Source: Streptomyces sp. DH37
GTDB lineage: Bacteria > Actinomycetota > Actinomycetes > Streptomycetales > Streptomycetaceae
DNA length: 33,457 nucleotides
Assembly: GCF_029813835.1 (NCBI RefSeq)
Contig: NZ_JARVKV010000071.1
Location: forward strand, 1-33,457
Direction of reading: 5' to 3'
Below the pieces are notes generated by a model. It saw only the letters and a program-made list of their open reading frames with translations. It made no database searches and was not told where the DNA came from. The position numbers were made by a program, and so were the translations under genes. This document shows positions 6,616 through 13,774 of the stretch, piece by piece; within the stretch, counting starts at the first letter, position 1, and each line of letters begins with the position of its first letter.

Positions 6616-7806
6616 TCAGCGCCGGGTGAGGGGCGCGATGGGCACCCTGGTGAAGGTGAGGGTCTCGTAGGGCGACGCGGCGCCCCTCTCGTACAGCACC
6701 CCCACCGTGTCCGGGCCGAGCGGGACCAGGTCGGAGTAGGCGGCGGGGCCCGCCGTCAGCCGTGGCCCCTCGCGCCAGGTGCGTCCCCGGTCGTGGCTGA
6801 CGCGCAGCGTCATCGCCTTCCGGCTCCCGGGGTCGGCCGGCCCCGAGAAGAGCAGCGCCGGTGATCCCGGCGGGCGGGGTTCGACCCACAGCACGCTGCC
6901 GTGCACCACGGGCCCGGTCAGGGCGGGCTGGGGGCGGTAGGCGGTCAGCAGCGCCGTGCCGCCCGGTTCCAGATAGGCGTCGGCCCTGGTGGCGGACGCG
7001 GTGTCGCTCTGGTTGCGGACGTTGGTGTAGATCAGGCCGCCGGGCAGCTCGGCCAGGGCGTTCTCCTCCAGACGCAGGCTCGCGTCCTCCGGCTGGGCCA
7101 CGTAGCCGAGGCGCCAGGTCTCCCCTCCGTCGTCGCTGTGGAGCGAGTGGGCACCGGAGCGGTGCACGGAGGCCGCCGTGCGGTAGCTGTGATTGGCCGG
7201 GACCAGCAGGCGTCCGGCGTGCGGGCCGTACCGCAGAGCCAGAGCGTGGCCGGGCCCCGTTCCGTACCAGTTCCAGTGCTCCGGCTTCACCTGCCCGGTG
7301 ATCTCCCGGGGCGGCGAGAAGGTGACGCCGGCGTCGTCGCTGTGCTGGACGAACACACGACGGTGCCCCATCACCCCGTGGACGTTCCGGCAACTCAGCA
7401 ACACGATTCGGCCGGTCGCCGGGTCGACGACGGGGGAGGGGTTGCCGACGGTGTCCCTTCCGGCGTCGGCGACCACCCGCAGCGGTCCCCAGGTGCAGCC
7501 GCCGTCGAGCGACCGGCGTGCCACCACGTCGATGTCGCCGTCGTCCGCGAGGGAGCGGACGCGTCCCTCCGCGAAAGCGACCAGCACGCCGGGAACACCC
7601 CGCGCGGCGTCTCCGCCCGCCTCTTCGCCCACCCCGACGACGGCCGGGATGCGGAAGCCGCGGTAACCCCCCGTGTTCGAGGCGAAGGGCACCGACTCCA
7701 CGCAGCCCTCGGCCCCGAGGGCCGGCCGCGCGGGCAGCCCGGCGGCGAGACCGCCCAGCAATGACAGCAGGGCGGCCCCCGCCACACGACGGGACACGGT
7801 GATCAC
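6616..7806 (-). CDS. Secreted exo-sialidase (neuraminidase, GH33-like)
   Basis: 396 residues from GTG 7806. An N-terminal signal peptide (about 1-28, ending ALGA) marks export. The six-bladed propeller signatures are present: the FRIP motif near residue 45, and four Asp-box repeats (SLDGGCTWG, SDDAGVTFS, SDDGGETWR, SHDRGRTWR). Near the C-terminus AYSDLVPL and GVLYERG match the regions of the sialidase nucleophile Tyr and a conserved Glu. The enzyme should release terminal sialic acids from external glycans. A neighbouring sialic acid uptake operon was not seen. The start is weakly supported: only a G-rich stretch precedes it, and the in-frame GTG at 7797 is an alternative. Confidence 0.85.
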   Translation of the reverse strand: MITVSRRVAGAALLSLLGGLAAGLPARPALGAEGCVESVPFASNTGGYRGFRIPAVVGVGEEAGGDAARGVPGVLVAFAEGRVRSLADDGDIDVVARRSLDGGCTWGPLRVVADAGRDTVGNPSPVVDPATGRIVLLSCRNVHGVMGHRRVFVQHSDDAGVTFSPPREITGQVKPEHWNWYGTGPGHALALRYGPHAGRLLVPANHSYRTAASVHRSGAHSLHSDDGGETWRLGYVAQPEDASLRLEENALAELPGGLIYTNVRNQSDTASATRADAYLEPGGTALLTAYRPQPALTGPVVHGSVLWVEPRPPGSPALLFSGPADPGSRKAMTLRVSHDRGRTWREGPRLTAGPAAYSDLVPLGPDTVGVLYERGAASPYETLTFTRVPIAPLTRR

Positions 7807-7968
7807 GCCCCCAGTGTGCGAACGGCCGCCACGCCGCGGACGGCGACGCGCCGCGGACCGGGCCGCATTGCGCGACACGGCCGAGCCCGCGCCCCCGAGT
7901 GGCGGACACCCCGGCACGGCGCGGGTCCCCGACCGGTCGCGGGCCGGGGAAGCCGACGCCAACGGGGG

Positions 7969-7993
7969 GGCGGTGAACGCGTCCTTCACCGCC
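7969..7993 (-). terminator. Hairpin terminator between lipoprotein A and the sialidase gene
   Basis: Perfect 9-bp stem GGCGGTGAA (7969-7977) and TTCACCGCC (7985-7993) with a 7-base loop, about 105 bases beyond the stop of the minus-strand lipoprotein gene. The rest of the 7807-8098 gap shows no gene and must also hold the sialidase promoter. Confidence 0.5.
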
Positions 7994-8098
7994 GTGGCCG
8001 CCGTGGCCGCCGTGACGGCCCGGCGCACCGGTCGCCGAGGACGGCCGGGCGAGGAAGCGCGGCTTCGCCGGCGGTACCGGACGGGCGGCCCCGTCCGC

Positions 8099-8560
8099 TC
8101 ACCCCAGGTCCACGTCCTCGGCGATGCTCCGGGCCATGACGTAGGGCTCGCCGCGGAACCCTTCGTAGAGCGTCTCCGCGAGGTTCACACCGAGTTCGTC
8201 CTGAACCTCGCCGAAGTCGAACTCGTGCACGGTGCCCGTGACGCGGACCGGATCGTCCTCGTCGACGGACGGCATGTCCTTCTCGATGACCAGCAGCGGC
8301 TCGACGTCACCGAACTCATCGCCGCCGACGGTGAAGGCCCAGGGCGAGATGACGTCCTCGACCCGGCCCTCGAACGTCCTCTCCCGGCCGATCACGGATT
8401 CGGCGTCACCGCGTTCGAACGCCTCGTGCACCTCGCTGATGCCCTCGGCGTCCTCCCCGCCGCACCCCGACAGTCCGGAGAGCACGGCCATCAGGGCGAG
8501 TGGCACCGCCGCCGACCGTACCGGTCGCCGCCGACGCGGACCACCCGGGACGCACCGCAT
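8099..8560 (-). CDS. Small secreted lipoprotein, paralogue A
   Basis: 153 residues. It has an Arg-rich N-terminus, a hydrophobic stretch and lipobox LSGC with lipidated Cys33. The mature part is acidic, with a core FEGRVEDVISPWAFTVGG ... LLVIEK ... PVRVTGTVHEF that resembles a small beta-barrel (OB-like) domain. ATG 8560 follows GAGGGGAG on the minus strand. The next upstream gene encodes a clear paralogue. I do not recognise a named family, and no catalytic motif is visible. It would be anchored to the outer face of the membrane. Confidence 0.75.
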   Translation of the reverse strand: MRCVPGGPRRRRPVRSAAVPLALMAVLSGLSGCGGEDAEGISEVHEAFERGDAESVIGRERTFEGRVEDVISPWAFTVGGDEFGDVEPLLVIEKDMPSVDEDDPVRVTGTVHEFDFGEVQDELGVNLAETLYEGFRGEPYVMARSIAEDVDLG

Positions 8561-8753
8561 GGAGTCTCCCCTCACCGCCGGATCGCTCCCGGGCCGGCAC
8601 AGCCACCAGATACCAGGAGCAAAGCCACAGAACGGACGATCCTCATTGTCACCGGCGCACGACCACGCCGCCACGCGAAGCCGGACGCCCTCCCGCCCGG
8701 CTCCGGTCCGCCGCTGGCGGAACGCCCCCGTCGGCGAACCGGCGCGCCGCCCC

Positions 8754-9317
8754 TCACTCCGCGCCGACCGAGGTGCCGACCGAGGTGTCGACCGAGGTGG
8801 CCACGACGTACTGCTCCTCCTCCCAGTCGGTGAGGAGGTCGTCCTCCCAGTCCACGCCGAGCCCGTCCGCCACCTCCTCGGGCACGAACCCCTCCCGGAC
8901 GACGCCGGTGACCTCCACGGTGCCGCCCTCCCTCACGTCGGCGGCGTCCGCGGAGACGACCAGGAGGCTCCTGACGTTCCCCCTCTCGTCGCCGACGCCG
9001 GCGTCGTCGTCCGCTTCGGCGACGGTGAAGGCGTGCTCGTTGACGGCCTCGTCGACGTCGGTTCGGATGGTGATCCGCTTGCCGGTCCAGGTGCTGACGT
9101 CGTTCCAGAACTCGGCCTCCGCCAAGTCCCCGTACACGAAGTCGTATCCGTCCCCGTCGCCCTGCGGGTCCTCGACATGCACGGACGCCTCGGGGGCGGG
9201 CGTCTCGTCGCCGCCGCAGCCGGCCAGGCCCGCGGTACCGAACACGACGCCCAGCACGAGGGCGAACGGCAGGGCGGCGGCTCTCCGTGGCCGGCGGCAC
9301 TTCGCGGTGGAGTGCAT
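8754..9317 (-). CDS. Small secreted lipoprotein, paralogue B
   Basis: 187 residues. Lipobox LAGC with Cys34. The core aligns by eye with paralogue A: EHAFTVAEA / PWAFTVGGD, RSLLVVSAD / EPLLVIEKD, GTVEVTGVV / DPVRVTGTV, then E-V-x-D-x-LGV and a final Y-V-x-A. It has extra acidic insertions and a C-terminal tail of TSVD/TSVG units. ATG 9317 is preceded by AGAGGA 8 bases away. About 190 bases separate it from paralogue A, so each may have its own promoter. The function is unknown. Confidence 0.75.
   Translation of the reverse strand: MHSTAKCRRPRRAAALPFALVLGVVFGTAGLAGCGGDETPAPEASVHVEDPQGDGDGYDFVYGDLAEAEFWNDVSTWTGKRITIRTDVDEAVNEHAFTVAEADDDAGVGDERGNVRSLLVVSADAADVREGGTVEVTGVVREGFVPEEVADGLGVDWEDDLLTDWEEEQYVVATSVDTSVGTSVGAE
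8763..8798. repeat. Three tandem 12-bp repeats in the lipoprotein B tail
   Basis: GCCGACCGAGGT twice, then GTCGACCGAGGT. On the minus strand they encode the repeated T-S-V-D/G tail of lipoprotein B and keep its reading frame. Confidence 0.75.
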
Positions 9318-9438
9318 GTCCTCGGTCCTCTCACCGTGTGGGCCCGTACGTGCCCGGAGTAGCCGGGCACCGGAGCCACGAAACCAAGGCGGGGGAGCAT
9401 TCCGGCCGGGGCGCCGGATCTCCACTCAGGCGGCGGTA

Positions 9439-9460
9439 CGGGCCGGGCGATCCCGGCCCG
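9439..9460. terminator. Strong hairpin with CGAT loop
   Basis: Perfect 9-bp stem CGGGCCGGG (9439-9447) and CCCGGCCCG (9452-9460) with tetraloop CGAT. It lies upstream of lipoprotein B and next to a second hairpin at 9477-9504. It may end minus-strand transcription from the GH43 gene or insulate the lipoprotein promoter. Confidence 0.4.
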
Positions 9461-9476
9461 GATCGATGTGGCGCCC

Positions 9477-9504
9477 CGGCCCGGCCGGAGGCGCGGCCGG
9501 GCCG
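9477..9504. terminator. Second strong hairpin beside the sigma remnant
   Basis: Perfect 10-bp stem CGGCCCGGCC (9477-9486) and GGCCGGGCCG (9495-9504) with an 8-base loop. It ends about 30 bases before the sigma-like reading frame. Direction cannot be decided. Confidence 0.4.
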
Positions 9505-9532
9505 CGGGGAGGGAAAAGGCCGGGGCCGGGGC

Positions 9533-9830
9533 GTGAGCGATCACGCCACCGGCCCGGCGACCGGGACGTCCCTCGCCCACCTCGACCTGCCGCCCGCGCC
9601 GGACGTGGCCGAGGACGTCGAGTTCAGCGGGAGCGTGTCGACGGCGATGACGCTTGCCCCGGCGGCGCCGGCGCCGACCGAGCGGGCGGTGTCCCTGCTG
9701 CGCGAGGTGTTCGATGTCGCCTACGGCGAGACCGCCCGGGCCGCCGGCAGGGGCTCCGCGGCCGTCCGCCGGATCGCCCACCGTGCCCGTCCGCACGTCA
9801 AGGCCCGCCGCCCCCGCCGGGCGGCTCCGA
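9533..9830 (+). pseudogene. Remnant of an ECF sigma factor (SigJ-type, region 4)
   Basis: The frame from GTG 9533 encodes residues that match only the end of region 2 through region 4 of SigJ/ECF41-like sigma factors. Diagnostic pieces are ERAVSLLREVFD, then AYGETARAAGRGSAAVRRIAHRAR and HVKARRPR, where intact proteins have YAEIAE and AAVRQLAHRAR. Region 2 is missing upstream and the SnoaL-like C-terminal domain is missing downstream. The open frame simply runs on, antisense, into the GH43 gene. Several helix positions carry unusual Gly or Ala. I read it as a decayed fragment rather than a working sigma. Confidence 0.7.
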
Positions 9831-9916
9831 CGGCCGGGCGGAGCGGGCGAGGCGTGGGCCGCGCACCGCCGGGGCGGTCACCGTCCGCATGGCCGGGGTC
9901 GCGGCGCCCGTCGCCC

Positions 9917-10987
9917 CTACTCGAAGAACTTCAGGCTCCAGCCCGTGTCGGTGTTCGGGCCGGGGACGTTGGCGCGGCGGTAGGTGGTGTTGCCCCACCA
10001 GCAGAACGTGCCGGTGTACCAGTACCGGTTCTCCCACGTGTACGGCGTTCCCTTCGCAACCGCGTGGAACATCAGGGGAAACCTCGGCCCGGCGGGCGGG
10101 CTCGTGCCGATGTCGCCGTCGAGCAGGACGAAGCTGTGGTGACCGGGGCCGTCGACGTGCAGGGTCGGGTCCCAACCGGGCATCATCGTGCCGGAGTTGG
10201 AGCCGAACAGGCAGCCGTTCGACTTGTACCAGTCCCACACGTGCGTCGGGTCGCCGCCGGCCCGCAGCCTCAGGTCGGCCAGACAGTACTGCCCGCTCCA
10301 GCTGCCGTTGGCCGAGTACACGATGTGCAGCTGACCGTTCGGGTCCCTGATCGCCTCAGGCGCCTCGTTGATGAACGGGTTGCCGACCACCCGCTCCCAG
10401 CTCTCCCGCGGCTGCGAGATGACGTACCGTGCGCCGGTCGGCGTGGTGGGGCTGCTCATCCGGGCGATGTAGAGGTTCTGCTCGACGTTGGTGTCCCCGG
10501 CCCAGCCCGACCAGACGAACCAGCGCTGCCCGTTGAAGGTGAACAGGGTCCCGTCGATGGCCCACTTGTCGTCGGGCAGCGCCAGCTTCGTCTCGGCGGT
10601 GTAGCCGCTGTCCGGGCCGGCGGAGCTGATCACGTACATCCGGTGGGCCGGCCCGCGGCCGGCCGAGAAGTAGATGTAGTAGCGCCCCCCGTCCCTCACG
10701 ATCTCGGGAGCCCAGACCTCACCGAGGCCGCGGGTGTCCGACCAGACCTGCCGGGCCGGAGCCGATGCCAGACCGGCCGTCGAGGCGGCCTGCCGCACGG
10801 CGATGCCGCCGCCGGTCGACTGCACCGAGACGTAGGTGCCACCGACCCGCAGGACGCTCGGGTCCGCGGCCCGCAGACCGGTCTGACCCGCCCGGGCGGG
10901 CTCGGCGGACGTCAGGGACATCGCGGCAGCGAGGACGCCGGACAGCACGAAGGCCGCCGCGCCGGAAAGACAGCGAGAGAGTCTCAT
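9917..10987 (-). CDS. Secreted GH43 glycoside hydrolase (arabinofuranosidase-like)
   Basis: 356 residues. The signal peptide (about 1-33, ending ARA) marks export. The mature enzyme is a single five-bladed GH43 propeller with all three acidic residues: Asp42 in ADPSVL (base), Asp145 in WAIDGTLF (pKa modulator) and Glu208 in INEAPEAI (acid). VWAPEI also fits the family. The pattern recalls GH43_26 exo-1,5-arabinofuranosidases, but there is no attached carbohydrate-binding module. ATG 10987 starts a typical signal sequence, although its ribosome site is weak. A LacI-type palindrome overlaps the predicted transcription start, so the gene is probably induced by a pectin- or xylan-derived oligosaccharide. 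Confidence 0.88.
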   Translation of the reverse strand: MRLSRCLSGAAAFVLSGVLAAAMSLTSAEPARAGQTGLRAADPSVLRVGGTYVSVQSTGGGIAVRQAASTAGLASAPARQVWSDTRGLGEVWAPEIVRDGGRYYIYFSAGRGPAHRMYVISSAGPDSGYTAETKLALPDDKWAIDGTLFTFNGQRWFVWSGWAGDTNVEQNLYIARMSSPTTPTGARYVISQPRESWERVVGNPFINEAPEAIRDPNGQLHIVYSANGSWSGQYCLADLRLRAGGDPTHVWDWYKSNGCLFGSNSGTMMPGWDPTLHVDGPGHHSFVLLDGDIGTSPPAGPRFPLMFHAVAKGTPYTWENRYWYTGTFCWWGNTTYRRANVPGPNTDTGWSLKFFE

Positions 10988-11136
10988 GGTCCCGTTCCAG
11001 GGTCGGCCTCCGCTTCGACGCCGGGCCGGTGAAGGAACGCGGCACGGGGACGACGTCTGGCCGGGGCCGCGTCGGAGGGGGCTGCGGGGCGGGCCTGGCC
11101 ATCGAGTACCTGCGCTTCCACGCCGGTCCACATCGG

Positions 11137-11150
11137 TGAGAGCGCTCTCA
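11137..11150 (-). promoter_or_regulatory. LacI-family operator of the GH43 gene
   Basis: TGAGAGCGCTCTCA, a perfect 14-bp palindrome. It differs from the CebR box by the symmetric change G to A at position 3 and its mirror. It sits directly downstream of the -10 and covers the predicted start. It may be read by a different LacI repressor from the one at the CE15 gene. Confidence 0.75.
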
Positions 11151-11151
11151 C

Positions 11152-11180
11152 AGCATCCTGAAATGAAGCGGCCATGTCAA
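11152..11180 (-). promoter_or_regulatory. Predicted promoter of the GH43 gene
   Basis: Minus strand: consensus -35 TTGACA (11180-11175), 17-base spacer, -10-like GATGCT (11157-11152). The leader would be about 155 bases. Confidence 0.5.
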
Positions 11181-11250
11181 CGCATGGACAGGCCGCCCCA
11201 CTCGGGCCCGGCCACCGGGAGGATCCGGCGGACCGGGACGGGCGGACGAC

Positions 11251-11292
11251 GCCCGGCTCCGCCCGGTGCCGCCGAACCGGGCGGAGCCGGGC
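11251..11292. terminator. Very strong hairpin, 16-bp stem
   Basis: Perfect 16-bp arms at 11251-11266 (starts GCCCGGCTCC) and 11277-11292 (ends GGAGCCGGGC), with a 10-base loop. It lies between the GH43 promoter and the GNAT remnant and probably ends minus-strand transcription from the methyltransferase side before the GH43 promoter. Confidence 0.55.
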
Positions 11293-11407
11293 GAGGGAGG
11301 GAGGGGGCGGTCCGCGATCAGGAGGTGATCCGGTGCCGCGGCGCGGCACGGTAGCACCGCGGGCCGGCGGGATCCGCTTCCGGAGCCGTCTGACGAGCCT
11401 GTGTCGA

Positions 11408-11460
11408 CTGCCCTGCCCTTGCCCTTGTCCTGATCTGCCTTGTCCTGTCCTGTCCTGCCC
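11408..11460. repeat. Low-complexity pyrimidine-rich repeat
   Basis: CTGCC, CTTGC and TGTCC units in slipped register (three copies of TGTCC near 11439-11456). It is noncoding and strand-biased in pyrimidines. It lies just downstream of the GNAT remnant. Confidence 0.6.
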
Positions 11461-11465
11461 GGGTG

Positions 11466-11672
11466 TCAGCCGACTCGCCGGGCCGGCACCCGTCCCGGCC
11501 ACCGCCCGGACGCGAAACGTTCGGTGGAGGTGAAACCGTCGCGCTCGTGGAACGCGACCGGTTCGCCCCCGCCGCCGGCCCGGCGGTCGACCCGCAGCAG
11601 CTCCACGCCCGCCCGCCGGGTCTCCTCGGCGGACGTGCCGGCCGCCGGGCGGGAGCCGCCGCCGGCCGGGGG
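11466..11672 (-). pseudogene. C-terminal remnant of a GNAT acetyltransferase
   Basis: The minus-strand frame ending at TGA 11468-11466 reads RRAGVELLRVD, then FHERDGFTSTERF and WPGRV. This is the typical end of a GNAT N-acetyltransferase: the last acetyl-CoA-binding helix, the YYExxGF-like strand and the C-terminal WPGQV-like tail. No N-terminal part exists, because the frame begins directly after the methyltransferase stop, in the same frame. It is most simply a fragment left by deletion. Confidence 0.6.
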
Positions 11673-12416
11673 TCAGGGCAGGGGGCCGCCGCTGTGGCCG
11701 ACGACGTGGAAGGCGGTCCCGCCCTCACCGGCGGTGCGGGACGTCAGGCGGTGTTCGGCCCACTCGGCGCGCAGTTCGTCGTCGGTGACCGTCCACCACT
11801 CGTAGTCGGCGGTGGTCTCGGACACGCACCGCCCGTCGCGCAGGGTTCTGTAGGTCATCCTCCAGGTGAGGCGCTGCTCGCCGGAGGGCTCGGCCTGCAC
11901 CCAGCCTTCGTAGTCCTGCTCGCCGACGCGGAAGGCGCCCCCCCTGGCCGGCGGCACCGCCACGGGCGTGTGGGGCTGCTGGTTGTTGACCAGCAGCACT
12001 CCGCCGGGCTCCAGGCGCTCCGCGATCCTCGCCCACAGGCGCCGGCGCTGTCCGGGGGTCAGGTGGCCCAGCACGTTCATGGCCATGACGGCCCTCGGGC
12101 TTCGGGGGAACGCGTAGGTCTGGGCGTCGGCGGCGACCACGGTGACGGTGTCGCGCAGGGGCGGGGCGTCCACCAGCCGGGCGAGCAGGGCGGTGCGCAT
12201 GGCGGGGGAGGGCTCGACGGCCACCACGGGGACGCCGGGCAGGGCCGAGGCGACGGCCCGCACACCGCGCCCGGATCCGGCGCCGAGGTCCACCACCGGC
12301 CCCGACAGGGCGGAGAGGGACTCCAGTTCGGCGGTCAGGGCGGGAGACACGCCGTGCCAGAAACCGGCGATCAGCGGATCGATGTACGGGGCGGACGACG
12401 CGTAGGGATCGGACAC
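11673..12416 (-). CDS. Class I SAM-dependent methyltransferase
   Basis: 247 residues. Rossmann-type methyltransferase with motif I VVDLGAGSGRG (about 43-53), acidic motif II VVAVEPSP, motif III VVAADAQ and the LEPGGVLLVNNQ loop. GTG 12416 follows AGGAG with a 6-base gap. The N-terminus (YIDPLIAGFWHGVSPALTAELESL) is like that of small-molecule methyltransferases, and the substrate is unknown. A strong hairpin separates it from the zinc operon upstream, so it is probably a separate unit despite its orientation. Confidence 0.82.
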   Translation of the reverse strand: MSDPYASSAPYIDPLIAGFWHGVSPALTAELESLSALSGPVVDLGAGSGRGVRAVASALPGVPVVAVEPSPAMRTALLARLVDAPPLRDTVTVVAADAQTYAFPRSPRAVMAMNVLGHLTPGQRRRLWARIAERLEPGGVLLVNNQQPHTPVAVPPARGGAFRVGEQDYEGWVQAEPSGEQRLTWRMTYRTLRDGRCVSETTADYEWWTVTDDELRAEWAEHRLTSRTAGEGGTAFHVVGHSGGPLP

Positions 12417-12481
12417 CGTCGACTCCTCTTCCTGGTGACGACATGCGGACTCGGCAGGGGGAACGGGTGCGGAGCGGGTCA

Positions 12482-12518
12482 CCGGGCCCGGCCGGTTGCG
12501 GAGGCCGGCCGGGCCCGG
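12482..12518 (-). terminator. Terminator at the end of the azt operon
   Basis: Perfect 14-bp stem CCGGGCCCGGCCGG (12482-12495) and its complement (12505-12518) with a 9-base loop, 6 bases after the stop of the last aztD gene. This defines the end of the zinc operon. Confidence 0.65.
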
Positions 12519-12524
12519 CGGGGG

Positions 12525-13724
12525 TCAGTGCCTCACGCCGCTGAGTTCGTTGGGCGCCTCGGGCAGGGTGACCGAGGCGAGCTGCTCGCCGGACTCGACG
12601 TCGATCGCGTGGAGCTTCCTGGTGGAGGGGTCGGAGACGTAGGCGGTGTGGTCGCGTACGAAGATCGCGGGGCGGGGCCGCTGCCACTCCAGCGGCTCGC
12701 GCCACTGGTCCATGACGGGGATGGTCCGGGTGACCTTCCCCTTCTCGGGGTCGATGACGTGGATCTTCCCGTCGGTGCCCAGGACGAGGGCCTCGCCGTG
12801 CGGGCCGCGTGCCAGGGAGCGGAAGGTGTAACTGGTGCCGAGGTCGACCAGGCGGAGCTCGCCGGTGCGGGTGTCGATCAGGGAGACCTGCTCGGGGCGT
12901 TCCAGTTCGGCGTCGGCGTCCTTCTTGTAGTCGCCCAGGACGACGGGGGAGTCCTCGGATCCGGCCTGGTTGCCGATCCGGCCGTACTCGGTGGGGCTGT
13001 CCACCTTGGTGATGGCGCCGTCCCGGTAGATCAGGACGCCGTTCTCGCAGCCGATGACGACGGCCTCGTCCTTCGCGGTGGCCTCGCCGTGGACGCCGGG
13101 GCACTGCTCGCTGCGGGTGACCTCCTTGCGTTTCTCGTCGAGGACGGCGATGCCGCTCCTCTCCTCCTCGGTGCCCAGGGTGGTGACCAGGCGGCCGTCG
13201 GCCAGTTCGACGGCGACGCCGTGGTGGGGGGAGGGGGAGGTGTAGGTGGTGGTCTCCGGCTTTCCGCCGGCGAGGTCGTCGGGGTCGAAGGAGGTGACCT
13301 CGCCGGTGCCGTCGGTGAACAGCACGGTCCGGCCGGCGTGGTGGACCACGTGGCCGGGCTCGGCTCCCGGGAACTCGACGTCCGTGAGCCTGCCGCCGAC
13401 CGCGTCCAGGGCGCGGAACCCGCTGCTGGTGGAGACCATCACGTGGCGGTCGTCGCCGGCCGGGTTGACCCGGTTGAAGCCCGGCAGGGGTATGTCCTCG
13501 GCGATCTCGAGGGTTTCGCCGTCCAGGACGTAGAGGCCGCCGTCGTAGGTGGTGACGACGGGGTCCGTGACCGCCGGGGCCGGGGTGCCGGACCTCGCGT
13601 CGGTCTTCTTCGCGGAGGACCCGGTCTCCCGGGTCTGCTGTCCGCCGCACGCGGTGAGTGCGAGGGAGGTGGCCAGGAGGAGGGCGATGCCCGCGGCCTT
13701 CCGGGGGCGTGCCGTGTCGCTCAT
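12525..13724 (-). CDS. aztD: AztD-type zinc metallochaperone, copy 1
   Basis: 399 residues. Lipoprotein: signal with lipobox LTAC and Cys26. The mature part is a seven-bladed-like beta-propeller (repeats such as GGLYVLDGETLE, EVTSFDPDDL, KIHVIDPEKGK, KLHAIDVESGE). AztD proteins bind zinc outside the membrane and hand it to AztC. His-containing loops here are GHVVHHAG, PSPHHGVAV and CPGVHGEA. Compared by eye with the other copy, it keeps the PHHG and VHGEA loops but lacks an HGDHVHHY-type loop. It is the last gene of the operon, 50 bases after aztC, with only a weak purine-rich ribosome site. Confidence 0.82.
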   Translation of the reverse strand: MSDTARPRKAAGIALLLATSLALTACGGQQTRETGSSAKKTDARSGTPAPAVTDPVVTTYDGGLYVLDGETLEIAEDIPLPGFNRVNPAGDDRHVMVSTSSGFRALDAVGGRLTDVEFPGAEPGHVVHHAGRTVLFTDGTGEVTSFDPDDLAGGKPETTTYTSPSPHHGVAVELADGRLVTTLGTEEERSGIAVLDEKRKEVTRSEQCPGVHGEATAKDEAVVIGCENGVLIYRDGAITKVDSPTEYGRIGNQAGSEDSPVVLGDYKKDADAELERPEQVSLIDTRTGELRLVDLGTSYTFRSLARGPHGEALVLGTDGKIHVIDPEKGKVTRTIPVMDQWREPLEWQRPRPAIFVRDHTAYVSDPSTRKLHAIDVESGEQLASVTLPEAPNELSGVRH

Positions 13725-13774
13725 GTCGGTGTTCTTTCTCTCTCGTGACCCGTCCGTGGACGGGGCTGTGTGGG

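Noticed and set aside
11408..11460. Pyrimidine repeat as a possible CRISPR array or integration site
   Set aside because: Units are 5-6 bases with no spacers of fixed length and no cas, integrase or tRNA gene nearby.
11673..12416. Methyltransferase as part of the azt operon or the metallophore pathway
   Set aside because: A perfect 14-bp-stem terminator (12482-12518) separates it from aztD, and it has its own ribosome site. No evidence links it to zinc.
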